DNA of 64,000 nt from Mermis nigrescens (Eukaryota; Nematoda; Enoplea; Mermithida; Mermithidae): assembly GCA_036768485.1 (NCBI GenBank), contig JAVLUZ010000141.1:6089349-6153348 (forward strand), in the 5' to 3' direction. This document shows, piece by piece, positions 21,240 to 33,792 of this stretch. Made by a program: the position numbers and the translations under genes. The notes beneath the pieces were generated by a model. It searched no databases. It was not told the DNA's origin and saw only the letters and a program-made list of their open reading frames with translations. Every line of letters starts with the position of its first letter. The first letter of the stretch is position 1.

Positions 21240-22910
21240 AGCGATGAAACATGGCAAAACTAATTTAATGTGAATGTTTCGTTACGGTTATTTATCGATA
21301 AAAATCAGCCAATCAGAGTGAGCGCATCCAAAATGGAAGTGACCAATCACATAAAAGCCTATGTTTTTTACTTGCACCGGGTTCTCTCCTTCTCCTTACA
21401 CGCTCGTTATACTTGTGATATTATATAGTACATTGAGTTATGGTGAGACACTGGCTATTGCAAAAGTGCATCACCGCATCAAAAGTTTAACCCATTCTTG
21501 TAGCCTGATTCATACGGATTAAATTCAAAAGAAAACCTCAATATTGAATGAAACAGAGTATAGGTAGGTATGTGCCACAAGACATGATATTGACCTATCA
21601 AATTACTTGTTTCTTGATCCTTGTTTGCTATCTGTTTCGTTGGCCTTTGTGACTCACTAATAGTGATACTAGGTGCACAGCATGTGCGATTTGGGAAAGG
21701 GGTCAAGACTTCAGCTTTTAGACCAAAATGACCTCAAAAACTTGCATAAGCGCTTAAATAGCATTAAAAACATGATATTACCCGGTTTCTAGTCAATTTA
21801 AAGCACTTTTGAAGAAAACTTTCAATTTGCATCCGGTTTAGGCCTTCATTTTGCCTCATTTTCCATGCAAAATTTTTCATCTTTCTATTCTGGGTGTTCT
21901 AGACCCCACATTCCCATGTGCATGTTTGATCATTATTCCGAAATATTGTCATCTGACAAACATGAAAAGAATTTATGTATTTTTTGTAACTTACATAATC
22001 TCGTAAATTTTGGAAGTTTTCTAAATAAATGAAATTTTTTAAACAGCGTCTAGAAGTGTGATGCTTGTGCTTTTCTTTGGAAAAATATTGGTTAATTGCA
22101 ACCTTTTTTATAGCTGTAGAACTTACATAGTAGGTATACATATGTAATTACTTACCAAAAGTACATATATTAAATATATACCAAATATCAAAAATATACA
22201 TATCATATTGAAAATAAAAGATAGCAGAATATCATATTCGTATCATATTAAAATTAAGTCAACTATACCAATATCATATTTTAATTATTTTTGGGCTACC
22301 AAAATAACACTACCAGATAGTACATACTTTACTGACATTTACTGACTTGTAGTTCACAAACTAAAATTAAGGCCAGAAGTGTAGTTCTAGTACCTGTCGG
22401 CAAATTTCGAAGATACAAAGTGAGATCAATTTTACTTCCATTGTGAAATCTTAATGTAGTTTATTGTTAATCGTATTACTGTAGTAAATTTGCCCTACGT
22501 ATTTTATTCATTTTATGTTTCTCTACTTGTCGTTCTGTTGCACTTTAAACAAGGGTCGTCAGATTTGAGTTAACACTTTTTGTTTGTTTTGAACTCGTGT
22601 TTTATGCAACTCACGTGTTATGTGGAACTATATGTATGCTCATGGCTTCAATATGATAATTTATATTACATTGCACTAACGTCGTCATTTTCCGCGTAAA
22701 CTAATTTGAATTGTATGTACACCGGCGCTGACTTCATCGCACTCCCCAGATAGCCAAATATCCAAATAAAACGAAAATATCCAACAAGACCTTCCTCAAA
22801 AATTTCATTTTCAATTCACATTTTATGATGTACGAGGAGATTCTTTCTTAAATTGCAATTAGCTTCAAAACGGTATCCATTTTGATAGTACGTTTTTCTT
22901 AATCTCGTAA
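21240..22910. other. Region without a supported gene
   Basis: AT-rich. Around 22140-22280 there is a cluster of ATATCATAT-like repeats. No protein motif recognised. Confidence 0.4.
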
Positions 22911-22930
22911 ACTAGATAGTCAAAAGTCGG

Positions 22931-23103
22931 AAACTAGTTGGAAAAATGCTCGAAGAGCACTGGAAAGTTATATGTTTTTGTTCTTTTAAAGAGTCAAAAG
23001 TGGAGCACAAGCTGCTCAAAACTACGTTGATACCCACAATGAAAATCAAAATGGACTGAAGCATCTTGATATTCACCCATAAGCAAACATATCTCCGCCT
23101 TTG
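22931..23103 (+). repeat. Inverted repeat arm (partner at 24351-24521)
   Basis: Near-identical inverse of 24351-24521 (for example ATGCTCGAAGAGCACTGGAA). Outer ends ACTAGTTGGAAAAATGC face outward, so the pair could be the ~165-bp termini of one 1.6-kb element. Confidence 0.85.
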
Positions 23104-23620
23104 TTCGTATGTCATGTAACAATGGCTAAATGGTGTAGTTATGTACCTATACATGAATCAAGTTTTGTAAATTTAAACTTGAATAGCGAATATTGTAATG
23201 GCCAAACGTATCCGTTGGGATTGTGGGAATCTGTGTAGTATATTTCACGAAACCTTGTGCATGGAAATGAATTTTCAGCGATCTAAACGAGCATTCACAA
23301 AAGTAGTTTCCACGCAGATTACTGTAATGGAACTTTGCACAGTAAAAGTCCATATATTTCCTCATTTCTTTGCACAGCATCGCCATTGTTGCTTCAGGTT
23401 TTTTGTAGTCGATTTACATCGTCTAAAGAATTACTGTCCATGCACGGGGTATGTTGAAATAGACTAAAGGCTTTCTATAATGAAGAAAATGAGAAATTGT
23501 GGCTTAGATAAATGAAAATTAATAAAGACATAATCAAAAAGCTTAGTTTTAAAAACACGTTTCTTTGTCAGAATATAAATCAATAATAAATGATTCTTTC
23601 CTTGGAAACCATTTAATTGT

Positions 23621-23858
23621 GACTACAGTCTGTTTCACGGAACCTTTTGCATGGATTTAAATTTTAAAGTGAATTTGAATCGGTTACAAAAGCGGTTCAA
23701 TCTGATGCAGCAACCATGATATTGCGCACAGCAATCGATCAGCACAAATTTTACGAAATTTCATTACAGTAAGCTGCCTAGAAACCACTTTTGTAGCTCC
23801 TCGCTAGATCGTTGAAAATTGATTTCCATGCACAAAGTTTTGTGAGACTATAGCATGA
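23621..23858. mobile_element. Palindromic MITE
   Basis: Left end CTACAGTCTGTTTCACGGAA and right end (complement) CTATAGTCTCACAAAACTTT, with GCATGGA in each arm. A related half-copy lies at 23225-23320 (TTTCACGAAACCTTGTGCAT). Confidence 0.55.
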
Positions 23859-24022
23859 CAAGTACAGTAAATCGATAGATCAGAAACGTAATGAAAACTT
23901 AGAGTTCAGAAACTGTTTCGAAAAGTCTTAGTGAGGAAACAAACTATCAGATTACCTACTTACACACACCTATGTACTTATGTAGGTATCTTATATGACC
24001 GTTGCTTTGAATACGTACTAAC

Positions 24023-24256
24023 CATACGTGGGCGTGGGGGTATGCAGACCTCCAGAAGGCGAAATACCCAACGAAAAATGGCAAAAACCCAACTACACCC
24101 CCAGATTTTATTTTTTAAAGTTTTTTATGTCAATCAATAGAGCTGGACGAGAAACGTTCAAAAATGATGTTTTTTGCGCCATAGCACTATTTTTATGGCC
24201 AATATTTGACTATGAAAAAATTTTGCACCCCAGACCTTTGGAACCGCCCACCTATG
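24023..24256 (+). mobile_element. hAT-like MITE (234 bp) with perfect 8-bp TSD
   Basis: CATACGTGGGCGTGGGGG ... CCGCCCACCTATG between identical GTACTAAC at 24015-24022 and 24257-24264. Member of the CACGTGGGCGTGG family. Confidence 0.93.
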
Positions 24257-24350
24257 GTACTAACTGTATAACATTAAAATAAGTTCGAAACTGCTACAAG
24301 TTTTAAGTAACAACGGTTCAATTTGTGTTCCTTATGTAAATCAAAGAAAA

Positions 24351-24521
24351 AGGCGAAGATATGTTTGCTTGTGGGTGAATATCAAGATGCTTCAGTCCAT
24401 TTCGATTTTCATTGTGGGTATCAACGTAATTTTGAGCAGCTTGTGCTCCACTTTTGACTCTTTAAAAGAACAAAAACATAACTTTCCAGTGCTCTTCGAG
24501 CATTTTTTCCAACTAGTAGTA
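24351..24521 (-). repeat. Inverted repeat arm (partner at 22931-23103)
   Basis: Complement of the left arm, starting GCGAAGATATGTTTGC and ending CCAACTAG. Confidence 0.85.
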
Positions 24522-25245
24522 ATAATTGAGGAGTAGGTATATACTGTTTTGATCGAAAAACCTGGAAGTCCTTCTAAGAATAAAACATTGCATATTTTTC
24601 TGTAAATTGGCTGGTTTTCATCAAAAGCTGTGCTTAATCTTGACAATATCTGTATCAATAAACTTTTTCCTATTTTCAATTCAGTCGTCGTCTCACAAAC
24701 GTCGGACCAGAAATTTGCATGTAAAATGGTATTGAAAAGCCATCTTTTTTGAAGAAAAATATTTTTCGGTATTTATTGAATTTTGGACATATACAAAAAT
24801 ATTTTAGAATTAACGAGAAAAAATCCAAACTCTGCAAAAGCTTATGCTTAGGCGTGTGGAACTTATTCTAAACTTTACAAAAATATGTTCTAATTTTACA
24901 AAAAAGGGTGAACAAAAAAATTTCAAACTTCAAAATAGTATCTTCAAGCTTAAAAATAAAGGTGCAGCTAAAAGTAAAGGGAATAGTAAGGGCATATAAA
25001 AATTAGGTCTGGGTAATAGTAAGAAAGCGAAATAAAAATTACTAAACAAAGCAGAGAGTATGACAGTACAGGTTTTTACTAAGGCCAATGTGGACAATAA
25101 TAATGAAAACTGTGGTCTAGAAATCGTCATTAACATTCAAAAACTTAAAGAGGCCAATTATCAAATAAAGGTATATTCTGGTAGGATGCAGTCTTTTGAT
25201 GGCCCTAAAGTTGAAATCATCAGATTACATGCAGCAAATCGTCAC

Positions 25246-25544
25246 CATAGGTAGACAGCTACGAAATTCTATGAGGGGCTTAAAAAAGTTCCGGGGAAGG
25301 TTTCAAAAATTTTCTGATTGTAAAAAATGGTCCTGAAAATGGTTGTATAGCGAAAAACACTATTTTTCGACGTTTCTTATCGGGCACTGTCCAAAGGCAT
25401 CAAAAAATCGCCATAAAAGCAGAAAAATTTTAAAAAAATCGAATTCTGGGAGGTTGGGGTATTTTGATTTCTGGGGGCGAGGGTATTTCAACTTCTAAGG
25501 AGTGTGCATACCCCCCAAACACCTAACTCCCACGCCCATGTGTG
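25246..25544 (-). mobile_element. hAT-like MITE (299 bp) with 8-bp TSD
   Basis: CATAGGTAGACAGC ... CCCACGCCCATGTGTG, flanked by ATCGTCAC (25238-25245) and ATTGTCAC (25545-25552), 7 of 8 identical. The interior carries the family's CGACGTTTCTTATCGGGCAC block. Confidence 0.9.
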
Positions 25545-25629
25545 ATTGTCACTATGTTCTGATCACTCAGACGTCTCTATAATTTCACGAAACTGATGAA
25601 TCGAATTTTGAACGACACTCCCTCCAGCG

Positions 25630-26255
25630 CACAAAATAATCAGTCTCGCCTTTTTTTCGAGTTTTCAAAGCCTTTTCAGCAATATTAACATCGTCAGCTG
25701 AAGCATCAATTTTTGTTTTTCCGGTTCATAAAAGGTGCTCTCCAATTTTTCAACCATTTGATCCTCTGAAATGTGAATAATTGGGCTTCGGGCAAACCCC
25801 CTTGCTTGAAAAATACTCTCGGACAAATTGCGCCAATAACCTCTCAAATGTTCGTTTAACTTTATTTGTGCGCACCTTGTCTCCTATTTTGAAATTAATT
25901 GTAGCCATCTCGTTTATGCGAATCTCTTTATTTAAAATTCCTCATTTGATTTCTACCTAAATTTGCTGGAAAAGTGCGAATAGTCCTATGAATAGAATGA
26001 TTATAATAATCGATCACAGGCAAGACATCAATATACTTGTTGGGTGCATTATTATTAGTAAAAAATCTCCACATTTTCTCTTTAAGTTTCCTATTAAATC
26101 TTACAAGAACGCTAGCTTTTATCTCATTTTTTGCCGTAAAAAATCAATAGATTGTGATATTAAAGATTCTTGAACCTTGCTGGTCGATTCTACTGACGAA
26201 CACTTTATTACGTGTGTAGTGCTTATGCATGGGTTTTTGCAATGTATATGTTGGC
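25630..26255 (-). pseudogene. Polinton/Maverick-type integrase remnant
   Basis: The - strand shows RFNRKLKEKMWRFFT, NKYIDVLPVIDYYNHSIHRT and, after stops and shifts, GYWRNLSESIFQARGF with LESTFYEPEKQK near 25665-25850. These are the end of the DDE core and the C-terminal region of the retroviral-type integrases carried by Polinton-like elements and their domesticated relatives. The residue where the catalytic Glu is expected, just before RFNR, reads Val. The N-terminal zinc finger and first two Asp are missing. It is inactive. Confidence 0.65.
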
Positions 26256-26654
26256 TGTATTTCAAGCCATGCCTGAATATTTTTTAATTTAATATTTGGC
26301 ACAAACTTTTAGCTCTTAAGTTAAGCTGGATCGCCCCAAGCACCCAGTCCTGCTATTATAATACAATTTTTTCAATGCTTTATTAATCTTTATTTTTAGC
26401 ATGCTTTACTTTCTATATATTTTTATACATAATTGGTGTGATACGCAAAATAATTATTCATCAAATTCTTGAATATAATCTTTTCTTTGAATCAGAACCG
26501 TTCTATAAGTTGAAACATTTGTCCATGTTTTGCTCTAAAACGCGTTTCCTCAAGTCCGAAGCGAACAGGCGGAATGCATGGCGTTTGTCCTCTTGTCCTC
26601 TTTGATCCTTAATTCGCTACTCAATAACACAGAAAAAAAGAAATAAGGTTTTTA

Positions 26655-26861
26655 ATGTTTCGATTTATAAGAAACCGTTTATTTGCTTTTTCACTCGAAA
26701 TTTATAAATTAGCCTATAGTACATTTGGAACAACGATAAAAAACTTAGTACACGAGGAAAATTATGATTCTATAATTCGTTTATGGAATGTCTCTAAAGA
26801 AGAAACAAAAGAATTTTATGCTCAATTTTACGAAAATATTATTGATGATCATATTATATAA
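26655..26861 (+). other. Small open frame, unidentified
   Basis: From an ATG, 68 codons: FRFIRNRLFAFSLEIYKLAY ... FYENIIDDHII. It looks protein-like (amphipathic, charged C-terminus), but I cannot name a family. Its position between Polinton-type debris suggests a mobile-element origin. Confidence 0.25.
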
Positions 26862-26869
26862 AACTCTTT

Positions 26870-27690
26870 ATTAATCACGTTCTTAGGATCCGCTCTGCTT
26901 ATGAGTGAACTACGCTTACAAAGCAGCGCGATAGGGACACATAATATGATAGGCAGTCATGCAATCTGCAAATACGGTCGCACTCAGGAGGCTAAAAACT
27001 ATGTGCTTTCAGAGTAGGAAAACATAAATCGCAAGGAATTATACGGCATTGTCTTTTAAATAATTTAAGTAAATACTGCGCACACTTATGTCCCTGCATA
27101 TATGTATGTGTGCTCATGAAAACGACTGCATATAAAAATCGTTATTTTATTTTTCCTAATATTCATATCTTTGACGCTAGTAAAGCGAGCAGTATTTACG
27201 AGTATGTATTTTAGTGATTTGAAGCACCCTAATATAGTATTATTTTACTCTAAAACCAATAAAAAATTAACAATTCTAGTTTCTTTGTAGTATTTTAAAG
27301 TCTTTTAGAGTCAGAACAGAACCATGTGTATAAGCATAAATTATGCGCACAAACTGCGCTTTAAAGCCTTAATTGTTTAATGCTGCACAGATTGCCGCAT
27401 CAGCTCTCCGCTTAAAATATCTTTGAAAAAAAACATTCACCTACCTTTAATCCATCCAAAATGAATTGTAAAAATCCAGAATGGACTCGCGCCTGAAGTG
27501 GGAAATTCGCTAGGCCTCACTAAGTCACATACCGGAGTGTTGCAAGGCGATTATAAAGTATTACTTTTGATGATGCATTGTGATAGGTCCTTTGGTGTCT
27601 ATATTGCTGTGTTTGTGCTAATTAGTCAGATATTAGGGACAAAGCTATGAGATTATAATAATTTCCGATCAGAGTACATTCTAAGTAGGT
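26870..27690. other. Region without a supported gene
   Basis: No recognised motif. Confidence 0.4.
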
Positions 27691-28020
27691 ATGCAACCAA
27701 ACTCGGCCAAACTGGACGCATTATTCAACAACGCCATGAATTTGCAATACCCCGTGCCGAGACGAGAAGAGGAGCCGTGCCTCTGTCAAATAGTTCAAGG
27801 ATTACATGTGGAAGACCCGCTCTTCATAACGTGGAACTTGATCAATATTAACCAATGTGTCCTCCTTTGTCTCAAAGTCACTGTGTGCTTATCGGGCAAT
27901 TTCTTGGAAGTCTCAGATTCGCAAAATATTTGCCTGCTTCATTCGAGCAATGCGTACGCATTCAAGCAGGCAATTGCCCCTGACTCGATGAGTTTTGAAT
28001 TCAAGTGCAGACAAAGTTAG
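27691..28020 (+). other. 109-codon open frame, unidentified
   Basis: ATG-initiated, higher G+C than the flanks, with several Cys (EEEPCLCQIV, NQCVLLCLK, CLSGNF). No family recognised. The alternative + frame is also long (RAETRRGAVPLSNSSRIT), so coding status is undecided. Confidence 0.2.
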
Positions 28021-28089
28021 TTATGTCTCGATACGGTTAACGGCCATGCATGCATATTTATCCTCTTATCCATATTATGGGGTGTGGTG

Positions 28090-30430
28090 AGCAGTGATGT
28101 AAAAGATCATCTGGATCTGATCTTTCTATCCAGATTCAGATATCTGGATCTGGTTATTTTCTGATCTGGTTTTCTGATCTGGATCTGGATCTGCCAGAAA
28201 ATCATAACTTAATCTTTATCTGGATCTGGATCTGTTTAGTCAAGTTATATCAGGTTAAAAATGATCAGAAAGTTATTTTTGTGCGATGGAATTCTTTCTG
28301 TTTTACGATTTACTGTAGGTAGATTATCTGAGTAGGTGTAGCCTTACATGCACTTGGGGGTTGGGGGGTCTGCTAAGGGTTTTGACACACCCAGATACGT
28401 GCTGACTTCCCAGAATGGCCAAAAAGTGCCGCTGACCCCCATAATTTATTGGTTTTAGAAGAATTATTAAAGCTCTGCAGAAAAGTAACTTAAGTGATAA
28501 AAATGTATTGAAGGTTTTTTTCACATAAATGATCTTCAAAATTGACCTTTGATGAACTTTTTTGCCTAAAAAGGAAAAAAATTTTTAAATTTTTCTGAGA
28601 AATTTCTGTTGAAAAAGTTGTTTCAGTAGATGAATGACATCGACAAAACGTCCAAAAACAATGTGTTTAGTGCCCATATGCCGTTTTTATAGCTTTTTTG
28701 ATGTATGAATAAAAATTGACCTTGACCCCCAGAATTTCTATGCTGTACATGTATGGTTTTAGTTGGTAATATCTGTCATTTTTATGGATTTTAACAGCGT
28801 TTTTCTTTGTTGATTTGGAATTAAGCAGCTTTCTTCATAGTATTGCATTTTGTATTGTTAGGTAATGTATCGTTTGTATTATTTGACAGTGGTATCCCGC
28901 TCAAACAAAACATCCTTTAATTCTTACAAACGATCGAAAGAAGCCTTTGTTTCTCCTGTTGAAAGACAATGTTGCAAAATTTCATTCATCCTATGTACCT
29001 ATGAAAATTTAGTGCCGTTTTGTTCATACACTTGTCAAAAAAGCTGTTATAATATTTTTTGAATTTTTCAAACCTCAATTTTGTTGAATTTTTGCTCATG
29101 CTTACTTCAAGTGTTTCTCTTGCTGTACGCTTCAACCTTTCAGATTTATTATCTACCATCAGCAAATTTGGCGCGAGCTGGATTTTGGGTTTTTGTCGGT
29201 GCAAAATTCTCAATTTTTGGCTTTTTGGTATATGTACACACCGCCAAATTGGATAAAGTGAAGGCAATAACATTGGGAAATTGAACAAGTTTGATTAATT
29301 TAAATTAATTAGCAATTGCATTGTCCAGAAACAACGGAATTACTGCCCGGAAACTAGTTTCTGAAAATTATTTTCAAAATAAAAAAAGAATTTTCATAAT
29401 TTTTTTGTGTAGATGCTGGCATAATCTTTATCGAGGCTAATGCTAACAAATTGGAAACACGGCTGAGTTCGATAATGATTACGAAAATACCCACTTACAT
29501 GCTGCAAAATAAAAATTTTTTGAATTATTTTTTGTTTTAAACTGTTTTATCTACGTATTGCTGAATATTTCGCCCAATATGTCACTCCCAAGTTGTTTTT
29601 TAAGATTGCCTCACTGTTGTTTTACTGTAAGTATCGAAAACCCATACTTGCAAAACCCTCCTACAAACCCACAAAAACTCGAAAACCCCAACAAAAACAC
29701 AAATTTCAAAATTTTTAAATTTGAATTTTTGCCAGAGCTGACCATCAGTTTACAAACTAACATTTACATACTTTTTTAGTAATGGCGGCAGAAATTGTAG
29801 AGATGAGTTCAGAAAGAGACGAAGAAGATCAGAGGTAGACTACCCCAAGGGGCTCCAAGCGAAAGTCTGTGTCAATTGGATGGCCTCATTTTGAATATAT
29901 TAATAATAATACACAAGTCAAATGCAAACATTGCTCACGACCCTTATTTGTCCAGCTAATTCAGGGCGCATTACTAACATGCGGGAGCAATTGAGGAAAA
30001 AACATCCGCACATTAAGCTAATTCCAAATACGAAAGTGAAAAAAGTACAGCCTGAACAAGGAGAAACGACCTTGCAAAAATCCTTAAAAGAAATATTACA
30101 CCAATATAAAAGAAGCTCTAAAATGCAAATTATCCTCTGCTCTGCCTCAGACCCGCCTGGGGGCTGTTATATCAGTCCCGCCACCCGAGATCCCCAATCC
30201 ATGTGGGCTCGGGCGCTTAAGGCCCTCCTTTTTAGCAATACAAATTGATGCACAAAAAATATTTTTATCTGGATCTTGATCTGTATCTGGATCTTTTTAA
30301 ATTTTGATCTGACAAAACGATCTAAATCTGGATCTGGTTATTTTTCTGATCAGGTTATCTCATCTGGATCTGAATGCCAGAAAATCTGAACCTGATCTTT
30401 ATCTGGATCTGGATCTGGGTTATCACTAGT
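28090..30430 (+). mobile_element. hAT element with GATCTG subterminal arrays
   Basis: Arrays of (C)TGGATCTGGATCTG occupy 28105-28245 and 30262-30425. The left end reads CAGTGATGTAAAAGATC and the right end, complemented, TAGTGATAACCCAGATC, giving imperfect hAT-like termini. Inside lies a BED zinc-finger remnant (29779-30235). The catalytic part of the transposase was not recognised, so it is defective. Target duplication not seen. Confidence 0.65.
29779..30235 (+). pseudogene. hAT transposase N-terminal BED zinc finger, frameshifted
   Basis: The first frame: MAAEIVEMSSERDEEDQR-stop, then KSVSIGWPHFEYINNNTQVK and CKHCSRPLFV. A frameshift near 29950 leads to NSGRITNMREQLRKKHPHIK. Together these give the aromatic residues, the Cys-X2-Cys and the His of a BED finger, the DNA-binding module of hAT transposases. 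Coding continues to about 30235 without a recognisable catalytic domain. Confidence 0.7.
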
Positions 30431-30934
30431 ATTCAGTCAAATGTTCACAGAAAAATTGTTAAAAATGTCAAAATTCCATTTTTTGGAAGCTGCGTATTTC
30501 TGATTCTGAATGTCCTGCTACGCTGAACGGAAATTCCGGTGGAAATGTTGTAATGATGAAATATTACAGAATGTTATTCTCTTGCTTTGCGAAATCAAAA
30601 AAAACGGCGCGTCTAAGAAGCTCTGAAGATAAAAATAGAGCGGAAAAATTAAAGTATGGTTCAACAGTCTATTTACGTTATAGCCGCCCGCATGTTATTT
30701 CCATAAAGCGTTGTGGCAAACTTAAGTTATTGATGAAAGTAGCCGTTGAATTGTGGGTCGCAGATTTTTGTTCCCCTAAGCTTCTGTTGGAAACAATTTC
30801 TGTTCTACTTAAGAAATATACCTATATCTTTCAAGTTAAATCAGCTATATAAGAATATTTATCATCCTATGCAAAATAAATGTTCATTCTTCATCTTAAA
30901 CGATCAAACACTTCTTTTTATATAATCGGGGCAG

Positions 30935-31229
30935 AACCATATACCAGAACTCAATTCGCGAATATAATGCCAATGCCTACGAGCTGTGGAGCAGCCATAA
31001 GCAGGACCGAAGTGGACAACGACCTATTCTTGCTTCAACACCGCAACAAACGAATTGTGGGCGGGTTTATGACCAAATTCTATTCACAGCCATGGCACGG
31101 TTGGGTTGTTGAACAAGATCGCCATGTCTGTGGAGCGACCCTCATTGCCAAACAACCGGTCGACAAGTCGACCACATGGGCCATTAGCTCGGCTCATTGT
31201 TTTGTTGAGCTGAAGTGGTACCGCAAAGT
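30935..31229 (+). CDS. S1 (chymotrypsin-fold) serine protease, exon with activation site and catalytic His
   Basis: First recognisable exon of a secreted trypsin/chymotrypsin-like endopeptidase. It encodes a short linker with a cysteine (PTSCGAAIS, probable Cys1), an activation site NKR|IVGG, PWHGW, RHVCGATLI (Cys42) and SSAHCF (catalytic His57 and Cys58). The acceptor is probably ATCGGGGCAG, giving a phase-1 start. The donor is AAAGT|GTGAGA at 31229/31230, leaving two bases of a codon that join exactly in frame to the exon at 33793. No signal peptide or CLIP domain is encoded here, so at least one upstream exon is missing from this annotation; the stretch 30430-30930 gave no convincing candidate. 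Arg before IVGG implies zymogen activation by a trypsin-like enzyme. The family is secure; the physiological role is unknown. Confidence 0.85.
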
Positions 31230-31934
31230 GTGAGATAAATCGGAGAATCCAATTCTATCGCATATATTGCATCAAATTATATGTTGTAGGAATTTTTAAG
31301 CTTTTATTATTTTATTATTAATTTATTATTTTATTTTATTAATCTATTTGATTTAGTATATAATTTTCTTGTTTAATTAGTGCTAATATGCGATCAGCTA
31401 AATTTTCGACGGCAATAGAAGTGCAAAAAAATTAATAGTAAAATGAAAAGAAAAAATTAAATTTTTCTACTTCAAGCATCAGAGCACGAAGTGTTGCAGT
31501 ATTGTTTGTTGCACATATAGTATGCCTACATGGTGCTCCTGATCTTCACTCTTACAAAGAGGGTTTGATTTTAGTTCAATTTATTGCAACAAATCGCAAA
31601 ATTTTTAAAGGCAACTACATCTGAGCTGAAGTTATTGAGCCACGCTATTTCTTAGATATAGTCGTGCATCTTATCCGTAATTGAATGATACCTAATCAAG
31701 CAGTGCAAAAGTGCTTTTATCATCTTATCACTAAAATAATGATTAAATCATCATACCTGTTATTAAGAATTACAATTTAGAAAAGGAATTATCTTCAACT
31801 ATGCGTAGAAAGAATAATTAATTTCAAGTATAAAACATTGCACATTATATGTTAATGAAAAAATTTGCCAATAAATTCAGTATTGCGATGCTATAGAAAA
31901 TAAAGATATCTCAATTTTTATTTTGACTATTTTT
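31230..31934. other. Intron sequence of the protease gene
   Basis: AT-rich, with no further exon evident; followed by the ATCTTT arrays and a MITE before the next exon. Confidence 0.5.
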
Positions 31935-32730
31935 TATCTTTATCTTTATCTTTATTTTTTGGAAAAATCACAGGCTATATATATCTTTATCTTTATCTTT
32001 TTGATAGAAGTTTATCTTGCAAAAAAAGATAAAGTATGTACATAAGTTAGCATGAAGTCCAAAAAGCAGGTTTGACGTGAAATACATTTAGACGCGTTCA
32101 TGTTTTGCTGTAATAGAAGAAAAGAAAAGAAAACGACCCTATGGCATGCGGCCCAAACTGATGCCAGTACATCAAGCTAAGTAAGCGGAAGGGATACCGA
32201 TCTAAGCGGGAGTATTAAGTATTACCACTAGCACCTAAGTTAATCTAAGTCCAAGCCTAGGATACATAGAGAAGTTTAAAAAATCAATAACTGTTGCGAC
32301 TATACTTTGTATAGGCGCACACAGCAGAGTTCTGGTGCTTGTGAAAAGAAAGAAGTGACTTGCTGTCTGACAGTAGTACTAGTACGTGGATCAGTCAGAT
32401 AACAAGGGGAAAATCCCCAAACCTACATTTCTGTTTGCTTAATGCCTAGCACCTCTTTGATCTCAGGTGTACAAATTAGGGCATTCAGTTGGCAGCTTTA
32501 CATCACCCACTCTCGTTTATTGCACTTCATAAACATCATTCTCCTGGGTCCAGGCAACCATACTTACATATGTACACTTTATCCTTATCTTTTTGGTTAC
32601 TTTATCTTGCAAATTATCTGTAGCTTTATCTTTCCAAATTTTTTATCTTTATCTTCATCTTTATCTTCTAGATCTTAAAATTTCAACTTTATCTTTATCT
32701 TTTATCTAGCAAAAAATCCATATCTTTTAC
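31935..32730. mobile_element. Probable hAT relative with ATCTTT subterminal arrays
   Basis: TTTATCTTTATCTTTATC arrays at 31935-32025 and 32575-32730. The right end, complemented, reads TAGTGTTGTAAAAGATA, close to the CAGTGATGTAAAAGATC end of the element at 28090. Left terminus uncertain. No gene inside. Confidence 0.5.
32180..32345 (+). repeat. Dispersed repeat, copy 1 (copy 2 at 59740-59890)
   Basis: Shares CTAAGCGGGAGTA, GCCTAGGA and GACTGTTGCGA/ACTATACTTTG-type blocks in the same order with 59740-59890. Confidence 0.65.
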
Positions 32731-32745
32731 AACACTAGTTACGAT

Positions 32746-32958
32746 CATACATGGGCAGCCTGGATGGAGGAGTGCAAGATTTTTCAAAGATCAGAAATTG
32801 GCCTTACAAATAGTGATATGGTGGAAAAACACAATTATTAAACGTTTCTGATCGAGCACTAATCATTGGCATCGAAAAATTGCAGAAGAAACAAAAAAAA
32901 TTTAAAATTTGTTTCTGTAGGGCTGCATACCCCCCAAACACCCCTACGCTCAGGTGTG
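32746..32958 (-). mobile_element. hAT-like MITE, CACGTGGGCGTGG family
   Basis: CATACATGGGCAGCC start, CGCTCAGGTGTG end. Flanks GTTACGAT/CTTAAGAT match at 6 of 8. Confidence 0.6.
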
Positions 32959-33792
32959 CTTAAGATAATTATATATCAAATCAATGCTATAATCGCAAAA
33001 CGTTAGCTTATTGACGGAGATAGTTTTTGAATTTCATGCCCGAAGTTGTGTGAAACAGACTATAACTCAATATATTTTACGTAAGGAAATGCGGAGGTAA
33101 AGCTTCGTGTCTGACATCTGAAAGGTATTAGATTTTAAGAGCAGGGTTTTCTTCTGACTCGTATCTGCAGGCTGGCAGATGAACAGGAGACAAAGTAGCG
33201 AAAAAAATGTTTTTCAACTCCGAGATTTTACGCTTGCTATATTGTCCCGAAAAGTGAAACGAATTTGAAAAGAAAAACGTGCATTTTTTGATATTTTTCT
33301 ATTTTGCCATCTGTTATTACCAGGTTTTGTCAGGCAATTATGCTGAAAACGGTTTACAAGCAGCAATAAAGAAATTAGCAAATATAGCTCTATAAATCTT
33401 GAACAAGAACTTTACACATTCAGTACAAGCTGGACATTAGGTATATGCAGGACAAGGGCAAGATATTTTGCTAGTATTTTTCCTTGAAAGACCGCACCTT
33501 TGCGCCATTGTATAACTGTGTGGATTACAGGCGTTAAGAATACCCCGTTACTTTATACATACACACATTTGTGCGTTACCTATATGATTTCACAAAGTTG
33601 CTATGATGGTAAGATAGCCCATTTTTTCATTCGGAATTGCAGTACCTATTGTGCGCATCCTGTGATGCTGTAAAATAAGTTTTTCAATAGAGGGTTTTTG
33701 CCCTGATATATGACCTATAATTTTTAATTATATATTTGTAATGGTATTATTAAAAGATTTTATCAGTACTTAATAAAAGCATCGAATTGCAG

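Noticed and set aside
20864..21241. 125-codon frame on the + strand
   Set aside because: Runs through a MITE and antisense to the Myb/SANT-like accessory exon.
28340..28745. Possible further member of the CACGTGGGCGTGG MITE family
   Set aside because: Shares only C-rich runs and a weak CGTCCAAAAA block; ends and duplication do not match, and it lies inside the GATCTG hAT element.
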